From positions 4,898,001-4,962,000 of the forward strand of contig NZ_CP012640.2 in assembly GCF_001412595.2 (NCBI RefSeq): a stretch of 64,000 nt of DNA, given 5' to 3'. Below the pieces are notes generated by a model. It saw only the letters and a program-made list of their open reading frames with translations. It ran no database searches and had not been told where the DNA came from. The DNA comes from Massilia sp. WG5. Lineage in GTDB: Bacteria > Pseudomonadota > Gammaproteobacteria > Burkholderiales > Burkholderiaceae_D. A program made the translations under genes and the position numbers. Shown piece after piece: positions 53,764 through 61,421 of this stretch (its first letter is position 1; the number at the start of each line of letters is the position of its first letter).

Positions 53764-54258
53764 TCAGACTGCGATTTTGTTCGATGCAAGATCCCAACCA
53801 CCCATGGTATTGCCTGCCGCACCGCCGCCGATCTTTTGTTGGGTGTAAGTGCATTTAATCTTGGAATATTTCAGGCCGACGCTCTCGGCCAGAAGGTGGC
53901 CAGATTGGATCACGGCAGCTACATGGCCGATCAGAACGTTTTCAAGTTGTACGTCGAAGTACTTCACCCGTGTGCCTTGCCCATCTGCGCGGAAAAATTC
54001 GATTTTCACCTTACGAATAGTTTTGCCCATTGAGCAAGTCTGCATCAGGATCGGGGACGATAGGTCGGCATGCTTGAGAAAAGTAAGTTCCTCGAATTCG
54101 GCCCTCTCGGCAGTATGACCACCAGCTGACGAGGCCGTGGCACTCTTTGGCTGGACGACGCCCCAGTCCAGATGAAGAGCCTCGATCCACCCCGTGTGTT
54201 TGTCGTCGCTGGAGTCGCCTTTGATACCTTCGATTTGCACATATACGTCGATGGTCAT
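53764..54258 (-). CDS. hcp: Hcp, type VI secretion tube protein
   Basis: A 164-residue Hcp family protein: MTIDVYVQIEGIKGDSSDDK at the N-terminus and the later GWIEALHLDWGVVQP, GKTIRKVKIEFFRADGQ and FDVQLENVLIGHVA segments are typical of the ring-forming tube subunit. It lies 24 bp upstream of the lysozyme-type gene on the same strand, the usual order for an auxiliary hcp-effector-immunity unit. No structural tss genes are in the window, so the secretion machine must be elsewhere. Confidence 0.9.
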   Translation of the reverse strand: MTIDVYVQIEGIKGDSSDDKHTGWIEALHLDWGVVQPKSATASSAGGHTAERAEFEELTFLKHADLSSPILMQTCSMGKTIRKVKIEFFRADGQGTRVKYFDVQLENVLIGHVAAVIQSGHLLAESVGLKYSKIKCTYTQQKIGGGAAGNTMGGWDLASNKIAV

Positions 54259-54661
54259 AACTCGATTCTCCAATGATTGATTGAAGGAACTGCGAGAAGG
54301 AAGGGCTACTCAGTGGATGGCTTGGTCAGCACCTTTGCCAGCGTCACCGCGACGTTGAGTGCTACGGTATGCGATCCAAGCTCGCGGTACGATTCGCTTC
54401 TGCATGAAATGTGCTTGGGAAAATAAGGATGGGGCAACTTGCCATTGTTACGCGCTTGGGGGCGCTGCAAAATGGCATGGGTCAAGTCAACAAGTGTGTT
54501 TGGGTCAATAAAACGAGCAGAATGCGACTTGGTTTCGCAGTGTCATTTCTGCTGGCGGAGGAAAGCCGACGCCTCAAGAAGTTGTATGTATCAAATTTGA
54601 CTATATTTCAAAACTGAAAGTAGTTACGATGGGCTTACTTCAACCACTCATGAGGTAAGCC
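54259..54661. other. Intergenic region with a decayed open frame
   Basis: About 400 bp between hcp and an S9 peptidase gene. On the minus strand 54306-54542 is open for 79 codons without an ATG, containing PNTLVDLTHAILQRPQARNN and YRELGSHTVALNVAVTLAKV; I take it as a remnant of a longer gene but cannot name it. A 68-codon plus-strand frame at 54411 is not convincing. Confidence 0.35.
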
Positions 54662-56704
54662 ATGCGCCGTTCCGCCTTCGCAGCACTGACCATCCTGAGC
54701 CTCTCCCACGCCGCCTTCGCGCAAACTGCGCCGGCGCCATCCACCGAAACGCCGCTGATCGAGCGCGCCAAACTGTTCGGCAATCCGAGCAAGATGGCGG
54801 GCAATGTCAGCCCGGACGGCAAGTGGCTGTCCTGGATCGCACCGCGTGACGGCGTGCTGAACGTCTGGGTGGCGCCGATCGACAGGCCGGGCAATGCGAA
54901 ACCGCTCACAGCTGAAAAGACGCGTCCGATCCGCGCGGCCTTCTGGGCGCCCGATTCGAAATCGCTGCTGTTTATCAACGACAAGGGCGGCGACGAGAAC
55001 TTCCTGCTGTACGGCGTCGACATTGCCAGCGGCAAGCAGACTTTGCTGACGCCGTTCGAGAAGACGCGCGTCAAGATCATCAACATCAGCCGGCATGTGA
55101 AGGACCGCATCCTGGTGGGCATCAATAACCGCGATCCGCGCTGGCACGACGTCTACAGCCTCGACCTGGCGAGCGGCAAGCTGAGCCTCGTGTACAAGAA
55201 CGAGGACGACTATGCCGACTTTGTCTCGGACGAGCAGTTGAACCTGCGCGCAGGCGCCAAGTCGCGCCCCGACGGCGGTTCCGACTACTACCGCATGGTT
55301 GATGGCAAGGTCGAGGACAAGCCTTTCGTGCAGGTCGGCCTGGACGATTCGCTGACGACGTCGCCGCTGGGCTTCACCACCGACGGCAAGACCCTGTACT
55401 GGAACGACTCGCGCGGGCGCGACACGGCCGCGCTGGTGGCCCAGGATTTCGCGACCGGCGCGACCAAGGTCGTGGCCCAGGATCCGCGCGCCGACATCGC
55501 GTCCGGCCTGTTCGACGTGCGCACCGGCCGCATCCAGGCCTACGAAGTGGAGTACCTGAAGCACGAATACGTCCCGCTCGACGCCTCGATCGCGGCCGAC
55601 CTGAAGCACCTGAAGCAGTCGCTCAAGGGCGACTTCCAGGTGCGCGCGCGCAGCGACCAGGACGACAAGTGGATCGTCGAGGACGATCCGGTATCAAGTC
55701 CGGTCTCGGACTGGCTGTACGACCGCAAGACCAAGAAGCTGACCCGGCTGTTCGTCGGCCGGCCCGAACTCGAAAGCGCGCCGCTGGTGCCGATGTTCGC
55801 CGAGGAGATCAGGTCGCGCGATGGCCTGAACCTGGTCTCTTACCTGTCGCTGCCGAAGAGCGCCGACCCGAAGGGCAGGGGCAAGCCGTCGCAGCCGGTG
55901 CCGATGGTGCTGTTCGTGCACGGCGGCCCGTGGGGGCGTGACAGCTTCGGTTCCAACCGCACGCACCAATGGCTGGCCAACCGCGGCTATGCGGTGCTGT
56001 CGGTGAACTACCGCGGCTCGACCGGCTTCGGCAAGAACTTCATCTCGAAGGGCGACCTGCAGTGGGGCCGCAAGATGCACGACGACCTGCTCGACGCGGT
56101 CGACTGGGCGGTCAAGAACGGCATCACCACGCGCGACAAGGTCGCCATCATGGGCGGCTCCTACGGCGGCTATGCGACGCTGGCCGGCATGACCTTCACA
56201 CCCTCGACCTTCGCCTGCGGCGTGGACATCGTCGGCCCCTCGAACCTGTTCACGCTGCTGCAGACCATCCCGCCGTACTGGGAGGCGATGAAGCAGCAGT
56301 TCTACAAGCGCATGGGCGACCCGACCACCGAGGAGGGCCGCGCGCTGCTGAAGGAGCGTTCGCCGCTCAACTTCGCCGACAAGATCAGCAAGCCGCTGCT
56401 GATCGGCCAGGGCGCGAACGACCCGCGCGTGAACGTGCGCGAGTCCGACCAGATCGTCGCGGCGATGGACGCCAAGCACATTCCCGTGACCTACGTCGTG
56501 TTCCCGGACGAGGGCCACGGCTTCGCGCGGCCGGTCAACAACATCGCCTTCAATGCGGTCGCCGAGAACTTCCTGGCGCCCTGCCTGGGCGGGCGCGCGG
56601 AGCCGATCGGGGATGCGCTGCAGCCTTCGACGGCCCAGGTCAAGCAGGGCGCGGAATATGTGCCCGGGCTGAAGGAGGCGGTGGCAACAGTCAGCATGAA
56701 GTGA
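54662..56704 (+). CDS. S9 family peptidase, secreted
   Basis: A 680-residue serine peptidase of the prolyl oligopeptidase/acylaminoacyl peptidase group. Signal peptide to about residue 20 (LTILSLSHAAFA). Beta-propeller of about 390 residues, then the hydrolase domain: oxyanion HGGPWG, nucleophile GGSYGGYA, Asp in QGANDPRVN, His in EGHGFARP. GC content returns to the genome average here, so this is probably core sequence left of the island. Confidence 0.94.
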   Translation: MRRSAFAALTILSLSHAAFAQTAPAPSTETPLIERAKLFGNPSKMAGNVSPDGKWLSWIAPRDGVLNVWVAPIDRPGNAKPLTAEKTRPIRAAFWAPDSKSLLFINDKGGDENFLLYGVDIASGKQTLLTPFEKTRVKIINISRHVKDRILVGINNRDPRWHDVYSLDLASGKLSLVYKNEDDYADFVSDEQLNLRAGAKSRPDGGSDYYRMVDGKVEDKPFVQVGLDDSLTTSPLGFTTDGKTLYWNDSRGRDTAALVAQDFATGATKVVAQDPRADIASGLFDVRTGRIQAYEVEYLKHEYVPLDASIAADLKHLKQSLKGDFQVRARSDQDDKWIVEDDPVSSPVSDWLYDRKTKKLTRLFVGRPELESAPLVPMFAEEIRSRDGLNLVSYLSLPKSADPKGRGKPSQPVPMVLFVHGGPWGRDSFGSNRTHQWLANRGYAVLSVNYRGSTGFGKNFISKGDLQWGRKMHDDLLDAVDWAVKNGITTRDKVAIMGGSYGGYATLAGMTFTPSTFACGVDIVGPSNLFTLLQTIPPYWEAMKQQFYKRMGDPTTEEGRALLKERSPLNFADKISKPLLIGQGANDPRVNVRESDQIVAAMDAKHIPVTYVVFPDEGHGFARPVNNIAFNAVAENFLAPCLGGRAEPIGDALQPSTAQVKQGAEYVPGLKEAVATVSMK

Positions 56705-56710
56705 TTGGGG

Positions 56711-56939
56711 AGGTAAGGCACAGTCGCTGCGCGACTGCTTGGTCGGGCGAATCGGGAGGCCTTGCGCTTGCAAGCGCAAGGCCGCTCGCGGGCTTGCCGC
56801 GGTGCGGCTCGAAATCCCCGCTCGCCCCGCGTCCGTGCCGGACGCGGATTCGATGCCCATCTGCTCGGGCAAGCATTCAAAACAAAAGCCCCACTGGCTT
56901 GCGCCAGCAGGGCTTTTGTTTTGAATACTGGTGGAGGCG
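56711..56939. repeat. Tandem repeat copy 1, ends in tRNA 3'-end-like sequence
   Basis: First of two related about 230-bp units. It contains TTGCGCTTGCAAGCGCAAGG, GTCCGTGCCGGACGCGGATT, a bidirectional terminator-like hairpin (56879-56922) and the end GAATACTGGTGGAGGCG. On the minus strand this is the CGCCTCCACCA acceptor end followed by a trailer and terminator. Only 11 bases of the tRNA-like end are kept here. Confidence 0.7.
56879..56922. terminator. Terminator-like hairpin in repeat copy 1
   Basis: AAAACAAAAGCCC pairs with GGGCTTTTGTTTT, and CTGGC with GCCAG inside; A and T flanks allow function on either strand. Position suggests it once ended a tRNA-like transcript on the minus strand. 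Confidence 0.7.
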
Positions 56940-56940
56940 A

Positions 56941-57186
56941 AAGGCAAAAAATCGCTATGCGATTTTCCTTAGTCAGGCGAATCGGAGAGCCCTTGCGCTT
57001 GCAAGCGCAAGGTCGCTACGCCGGCTCGCCGCAGTGCGGCCGCTCGCCACATGTGGCTCGCCCCCGGCTCCGCCCCGCGTCCGTGCCGGACGCGGATTCG
57101 ATCCTGTCTGCTCATGCAAGTATTCAAAAACAAAGCCCCACCGGCTTGCGCCGGCAGGGCTTTATTTTTGAATACTGGTGGAGGCG
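56941..57186. repeat. Tandem repeat copy 2, ends in tRNA 3'-end-like sequence
   Basis: Second unit, sharing with copy 1 the GCGAATCGG start, the TTGCGCTTGCAAGCGCAAGG palindrome, the GTCCGTGCCGGACGCGGATT palindrome, the terminator-like hairpin (57126-57169) and the final TTGAATACTGGTGGAGGCG. It differs by an insertion of about 15 bases and scattered changes. Confidence 0.7.
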
Positions 57187-57199
57187 GCGGGAATCGAAC
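57176..57199 (-). other. Candidate attachment site: 3' end of a tRNA/tmRNA gene
   Basis: On the minus strand this reads GTTCGATTCCCGCCGCCTCCACCA without a break (24 bases: T-loop, 3' T-stem, acceptor CGCCTCC and ACCA). The bases 5' of it do not pair as a T-stem, so no complete tRNA exists here. Such isolated 3' ends are the mark of an island that integrated in a tRNA or tmRNA gene. The sequence to the right is lower in GC and carries accessory genes. The intact gene and integrase should be at the other end. Confidence 0.65.
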
Positions 57200-57282
57200 T
57201 CTTATCTCAGGATTTCCACTCTGATTATGCTGTGAGTGAGTGAGTTAGAGAATGAAACGCCAACATGCACACACGTGCGCCT

Positions 57283-57591
57283 TTATTCGTTACGCGTACA
57301 TGAGGGATGCGGAGATAACACTGACGAAATTTCGTTGTCACAATAGTTATCGCCAGTTGCAAGTGGCAGTTGAAGTTGGCACATATCGCTATCCAGCCTA
57401 CTCATGCGCTTGACTGCCTGTTGCTCTAACCAGTTCTCCACTTCATTCGCGCGCCATCTCAGCATCTTGCTCCCAGCGAAATGCATCTTCGGCGGAAGTT
57501 CGCATGGGGCGACACGTAACTTCTTCCTAATCGTCTCCGGCCGCTGCCCCAAGATTTCCCCAAGCTCATCAATATCGAGATATTTTGTCAT
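57283..57591 (-). CDS. AlpA/excisionase-like HTH protein
   Basis: A 102-residue protein. MTKYLDIDELGEILGQRPET and IRKKLRV with later MLRWRANEVENWLEQQ follow the winged-helix pattern of AlpA/MerR-type excisionases (helix-turn-helix, then R-W-x-x-x-E-V-x-x-W). Such proteins control excision of integrative elements. It is the first gene right of the candidate attachment site, which fits that job. The last 35 residues have no known motif. Confidence 0.7.
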   Translation of the reverse strand: MTKYLDIDELGEILGQRPETIRKKLRVAPCELPPKMHFAGSKMLRWRANEVENWLEQQAVKRMSRLDSDMCQLQLPLATGDNYCDNEISSVLSPHPSCTRNE

Positions 57592-57846
57592 CAAACTACT
57601 CCATGAGAGCCACCGGACATCCCGAAAGCATTGTGGAGCGCCGGTGAGCTACTGGTGTAGAGATGACAGTTATTCGTAGCGTCACTGCTCACATGGCGGC
57701 AGTGCCAGGTGCTTCAACAGGGCCTCTGTCTACCAACGAGGAGGTTGTTTAGCTGCACAGCCCTGACCTTTGGGGACGTCAAAAAAGCTGAAGAAACATA
57801 TAAATTCGCTCGCTAGACAGGTTTCTGGCCAACCTCGGAGCACAGA

Positions 57847-58062
57847 ATGCGGAATTTGACAGACCTCCCACTCGTCTCATGTCAAATCGAATTTTTAGAC
57901 GGGCATGCCGACATTGCATCGTTCCTAGCTGGTGCGGTGCGTGCTAGCTGGAAGTACGAGGAGATGTTTGCTGCCGTCTTGAAAGCAATTGAGGAAAGTT
58001 ATCAGTTCGAGGACGTTGGGGATGTGCTTTTAGACTACTGCACATATGAGAGCTGGGCATAA
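57847..58062 (+). CDS. Small hypothetical protein (71 aa)
   Basis: ATG start preceded by GGAG at 8-11 bases. The product, MRNLTDLPLVSCQIEFLDGH onward, is acidic and predicted helical at its C-terminus (AVLKAIEESYQFEDVGDVLL). No family recognised. Codon use is that of the island, less GC-rich than the left part. Confidence 0.45.
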   Translation: MRNLTDLPLVSCQIEFLDGHADIASFLAGAVRASWKYEEMFAAVLKAIEESYQFEDVGDVLLDYCTYESWA

Positions 58063-58609
58063 AGCTCCTTACAGCCGTAGAGATACCGATTCAGCGGCAT
58101 CACCCGGTGCAGGGTAGTCTCGTTCTTGCGGCGGGTAACGGGTTACGTGCCAGCGACATTTACGTCGCGCGTTCCCGTTCTTATAGCGGAATTTGAAACT
58201 CCCGAGCAGTAGCGCTTTTCGCTACTGGAGACGACACCTTTGCCATCGTGCCGCTGCATTTGTGGTGACATCGGCGACGATGCCGCAGAAAGCTATCGGT
58301 ACGGAGAGCACAGTAGGTATGGTTGAAATTAGGCCGTGTGTGACTGAAGCTTCCGTTGGCGCGGCATGAGCTCACTGTCGCCGCGACCGTAGCCACCATG
58401 GTCGGTATGGGCATAGATGGAGGAGCTGCCGGTGCGGCGTGGGTTGCTGCAATTGTCGTCCTGATGGGCTCGCTTATCGCTAACGAGCGCAGCCTGGCAT
58501 GTGTCTTAGCCACCGCGAAGAAGCGAGACCTGAAGAGGGCTGGATATTAAGCTTTTCAGCGGTCGTGGAAGAACCAGTCGACATTTTATGGGGTAGGTAC
58601 AGTCTCGCT
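58063..58609. other. Island segment without a supported gene
   Basis: About 550 bp. A 64-codon plus-strand frame at 58356-58550 with a TTG start has a hydrophobic stretch (GAAGAAWVAAIVVLMGSLIA) and could encode a small membrane protein, but it has no ribosome site; an overlapping minus-strand frame looks like its shadow. An inverted sequence around 58138-58145 is too short to name. Confidence 0.3.
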
Positions 58610-58828
58610 CTAGCCTTCCCAATAGTCTTCGGGTAGCAGGATTAGATTGAGAGCGAATTGTGTGAGCATTCTTTGCTCATCCTTTGACATGCCCTGCGTG
58701 GCTTTTTCAAAGGCATCAGCGACTGTCCTTGCGTCTAGGCTGTCCTTCGGTAATAGAGAATACTCTCGGCGCGCTGTCACCGCAGCGGTAAAAAAGCAAT
58801 ATGACGCCAGAAATAGGTTTGAAAGCAT
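58610..58828 (-). CDS. Possible small protein (72 aa)
   Basis: Product starts MLSNLFLASYCFFTAAVTAR (a hydrophobic, signal-like start) and continues with ATQGMSKDEQRMLTQFALNL and ends LPEDYWEG. The amino-acid mix is protein-like, and the C-terminal two thirds look helical. No Shine-Dalgarno is obvious and no family is recognised. Confidence 0.35.
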   Translation of the reverse strand: MLSNLFLASYCFFTAAVTARREYSLLPKDSLDARTVADAFEKATQGMSKDEQRMLTQFALNLILLPEDYWEG

Positions 58829-58923
58829 AGTTGCTAGTAATGTGCATAATGGCAGCGCAGCACTTGAATATTTTGCACTTTAACGATTGACTGTCTGGAT
58901 TTTGCCGCCATAGCGCATCGTAT

Positions 58924-59286
58924 TTAGACGTGCGTTGTAAGGTCTTGCCACATGTAAGGGCAAACCTCGAACGTGATGCTTGTGCCTGTAATAAAAACCG
59001 AATTGAAGACTGCCCAAGAGCCAGTTAAGAGTTCCTTCTTCTTTCCCGTCGAGTCGTCAACTACACGTGTGGACGCCGTAGCCCTACGTGCCTTGGATAC
59101 CAACGTCACAAGGTTTGTTCGCGGCGTTGTCGTCGGAAGTCCGACCAGGTCGCAGAACTCCGGTAGCGACATGCTCTGCTCACGCTGCGTCTGATTTTTT
59201 TCAGCATACGCAATTGCCGCTTTAACCGCACGGGCGGCCTTTGGAGCCAATCCCGCCAGGTGGAGGCGAACTTCAGTAGTTTTCAT
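58924..59286 (-). CDS. Hypothetical protein, possibly winged-helix
   Basis: A 120-residue protein. The middle (MSLPEFCDLVGLPTTTPRTN) looks like a helix-turn-helix and is followed by TGSWAVFNSVFITGTSITFE and VCPYMWQDL, a strand-rich end that recalls the winged-helix domains of plasmid Rep_3 initiators. The resemblance is by eye only. ATG start; it diverges from the XRE gene. Confidence 0.55.
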   Translation of the reverse strand: MKTTEVRLHLAGLAPKAARAVKAAIAYAEKNQTQREQSMSLPEFCDLVGLPTTTPRTNLVTLVSKARRATASTRVVDDSTGKKKELLTGSWAVFNSVFITGTSITFEVCPYMWQDLTTHV

Positions 59287-59482
59287 TGTCTAATCCGCTG
59301 TTTATGGGAGCGCAAGGGTGAGCATCGCGAGGCCGCGTTGAGAGACCACCTAAGCCCTTGTTTCGATAAGGCCTCATGTACCCACGCACGTGGGTCCAGT
59401 AGTGTGTTCGGGCGATGCTGGCGTAGAAGGATTCTACGTATTTCGTAGAGAGAGCTCAAGGCATAACTGCGAATATCGTAGG

Positions 59483-59836
59483 ATGACAAGAAATAAAGAG
59501 CCCCAAAATCTCTTTGGAAGGCGGCTTAGGCACGTTCGTCAGGCTCGAGGGATGGCACAGGACCGACTTGGCGTGGCGATTGGCCTCGATGAAGCAGTAG
59601 CGAGTGCCCGGATGAGTCGTTACGAAACAGGCACGCACGACCCAGCCTACAACACGGCGGTGCGCATAGCGAAGGAGCTAGGCGTAGAAGTGGCATACTT
59701 TTACACCGATGATGATGACCTCGCTGAACTCATCTTCAAGTGGCAAGGGCTTACGCCATCAGAACAACAGGAATTACTCAAGATAGCCCGAAAGCACGGG
59801 CCGCAGTCGTCTGCAGAGCGAGACGTATTTTCCTAG
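59483..59836 (+). CDS. XRE family transcriptional regulator
   Basis: A 117-residue protein with one Cro/CI helix-turn-helix: FGRRLRHVRQARGMAQDRLG then DEAVASARMSRYETGTHDPA and VRIAKELGVEVAYFYTDDD. A C-terminal helix (LTPSEQQELLKIARKHG) probably dimerises. Typical of phage- or island-borne repressors. The start at MTRNKEPQN is chosen because the HTH follows at once; ribosome site weak. Confidence 0.85.
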   Translation: MTRNKEPQNLFGRRLRHVRQARGMAQDRLGVAIGLDEAVASARMSRYETGTHDPAYNTAVRIAKELGVEVAYFYTDDDDLAELIFKWQGLTPSEQQELLKIARKHGPQSSAERDVFS

Positions 59837-59984
59837 ATGTCGAGCTTTTCTAAACCTATTGCCGAGGACTGGCACTGGCCCGCGCGGCCCTCTACAGCGT
59901 GAGTCCGGCAGACATCCGATGAAGGAGCCTGGTCGACAGTCCGTTACGCATCTTGGTCTGCCCTCGACTAAATTTGAATCTTGG

Positions 59985-60125
59985 ACGGTCGGCAGCTTGA
60001 GGACGGTGCGAGCTAGCTACGTCATGGAGTTCACGACGTAGCACTGCCTCTCAAATACTGCGGGAGAATTTTGACGGGGTCTGGCAGAGCAGGTGAGTCT
60101 TCAATCACGAACTCGACGTACCTGG
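59985..60125 (-). pseudogene. Decayed hipA fragment
   Basis: This stretch matches the middle of the intact hipA gene at about 62126-62280. On the minus strand one frame gives VEFVIEDSPALPDPVKILPQ, compared with VEPPLEDASALPGIVTKFSA in HipA; after a frameshift another gives CYVVNSMT, a stop, then LARTVLKLPT, compared with RYVVNRHGRASSHILKLPT. Frameshift and stop show it is a remnant. The surrounding 59840-60196 holds nothing else that I can support. Confidence 0.7.
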
Positions 60126-60196
60126 ACACACTGTTGGGCTGATGACTAGCGCACGACTGCAGGCTGGGGGTACGTCATAGCGAATAAGGTAGTGCT

Positions 60197-60649
60197 TTAG
60201 TGGCAGCTTCTGTTAGCACATACGTCACCGTATGCACGCTCAACATTCAAAGCTAGTAGCCTCCGCCCCTTCACGGCGGCAATTGGTTCAAGGACGCTGA
60301 GAACTCGTTCCATCCTCGCTGGCTTAAGCAGGTAAGAAGCAAAGCCTGCTTTGAGTGCTTCGATTTCCATACCTTTTCGGTAAGTAGCGGTGTGAGCTAG
60401 GAGCACGACGTTTTCAGCACCAGCATGCGAGCGAAGCTGACTAGCCAGTTTGAAACCATCGACATCTCCAAGGACGAGTTCAGTCAATACCACGTCAGGC
60501 ATTGATACCTTTACGCCTGCCATTGCTTCCGCACCATTTCGCGCCGCCTCGACTGTGCAACCCATCAGCTCAAACAAGGTAGCCATGACTGAGCGCAGGT
60601 CGTCATCAGGGTCGACTATGAGTAGCCGTAACGCAATCTTCTGACTCAT
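60197..60649 (-). CDS. Receiver-only protein with Glu at the phosphorylation site
   Basis: A 150-residue single receiver (CheY-like) domain. The acidic pair is in LLIVDPDDDL, the signalling Thr-Ala in VVLLAHTA, and the invariant Lys in YLLKPA. The phosphoacceptor strand reads PDVVLTELVLGDVDGF: the usual Asp is Glu. It cannot be phosphorylated normally and may mimic the phosphorylated state. No output domain and no kinase gene are adjacent. ATG at 60649. Confidence 0.85.
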   Translation of the reverse strand: MSQKIALRLLIVDPDDDLRSVMATLFELMGCTVEAARNGAEAMAGVKVSMPDVVLTELVLGDVDGFKLASQLRSHAGAENVVLLAHTATYRKGMEIEALKAGFASYLLKPARMERVLSVLEPIAAVKGRRLLALNVERAYGDVCANRSCH

Positions 60650-60807
60650 GATTGTTGATAATCTTGAATTATCGAAAACGCTTCATTGTACGTCTAAAAC
60701 AGGCAACCTTTTTGTATATATATTGTAAATACAGACAAGGATGGGCGTGTGATTGTTCAGATGTGTCGCTCTACAGTACCAGTGTTGCCACTTTCATGTG
60801 TTACTGA

Positions 60808-60827
60808 TACTGTATATATATACAGTA
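60808..60827. promoter_or_regulatory. Perfect LexA (SOS) box
   Basis: TACTGTATATATATACAGTA is a perfect 20-bp palindrome identical to the proteobacterial LexA consensus CTGT-N8-ACAG with the best AT core. It lies 19 bp before the start of the gene at 60847, where bound LexA would block transcription until DNA damage. Confidence 0.85.
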
Positions 60828-60846
60828 TTTGAGATAAGGTGATGCA

Positions 60847-61152
60847 ATGGCAGAAGACATAGGACACTCGTCCATCCCGAAGGACTTTCCCCGCGCCAAC
60901 CTGATTGATGAAGTTCTCGTGAACTACCAACTTTGTGAGGAGCTCGTTCGCCACGTTGTAGATGAGGTACGTAAAGAGCAACTCCAGAGCCCGCTGTTGG
61001 CTACACCCGAAATCGTAGCCATGCATCTCGAGACAGCTCGCAACTTCGGATGGGAAGGTTTTCCAGGCGAAATCGAGTGGATATTCCGAAACGTGGTACG
61101 AGAGTTAGGCTGTGATATGCCTGAGCTTCTGGTTACGCAAGCAAGTACCTGA
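60847..61152 (+). CDS. Hypothetical protein under LexA control
   Basis: A 101-residue soluble protein, MAEDIGHSSIPKDFPRANLI onward, ending MPELLVTQAST. GATAAGG (weak) precedes the ATG. No family recognised; helical segments with several aromatic residues (NFGWEGFPGEIEWIFRNVV). The perfect LexA box just upstream makes it an SOS-induced island gene. The small membrane-protein gene follows 31 bp later and may be in the same transcript. Confidence 0.75.
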   Translation: MAEDIGHSSIPKDFPRANLIDEVLVNYQLCEELVRHVVDEVRKEQLQSPLLATPEIVAMHLETARNFGWEGFPGEIEWIFRNVVRELGCDMPELLVTQAST

Positions 61153-61183
61153 TACAGTGTTTACAGGAGAGAGAGGAGCCGGC

Positions 61184-61300
61184 GTGGACATTATCTTCAT
61201 CGTCATAGCAGCTGCTGTCTTGGGTTTCGCAGTCGGTCGCATCAAAGGCCTTGCACGATTCAACCGTCGGCGTGCGTGGAGAGACACCGAATACAGATGA
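61184..61300 (+). CDS. Small membrane protein (38 aa)
   Basis: GTG start with AGAGGAG 6 bases upstream. The product MDIIFIVIAAAVLGFAVGRI and a basic tail KGLARFNRRRAWRDTEYR forms one membrane helix with a positive cytosolic end. It resembles small holin- or toxin-like membrane peptides in layout only. It is downstream of the LexA-controlled gene and may be induced with it. Confidence 0.55.
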   Translation: MDIIFIVIAAAVLGFAVGRIKGLARFNRRRAWRDTEYR

Positions 61301-61421
61301 GAAATTACGTCCAGGTGCTTCGTTTGTGTCGGAGCTACTTGGACGCCGGGGATGTGGTGTTACGAGCCTAAGCTGCCTCGTAGCGATGTCGACTAAAGGA
61401 GCGAAAATCTGGCTTCTCGAG

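Noticed and set aside
54411..54617. A 68-codon plus-strand frame
   Set aside because: No ribosome site, and it lies opposite a longer open frame that looks more protein-like.
56691..57235. Several overlapping frames of 60-157 codons on both strands with Arg-rich sequence
   Set aside because: They consist of the two tandem repeats, the terminator hairpins and the tRNA-like end; frames end in the repeat itself and resemble no real protein.
58181..58513. A 110-codon minus-strand frame
   Set aside because: Thr/Ala/Pro-rich shadow of the plus strand with no ribosome site or family resemblance.
60712..60734. A second LexA-like site (TTGTATATATATTGTAAATACAG)
   Set aside because: It lacks a CTG half-site at the right distance; only the AT-rich core resembles a LexA box.
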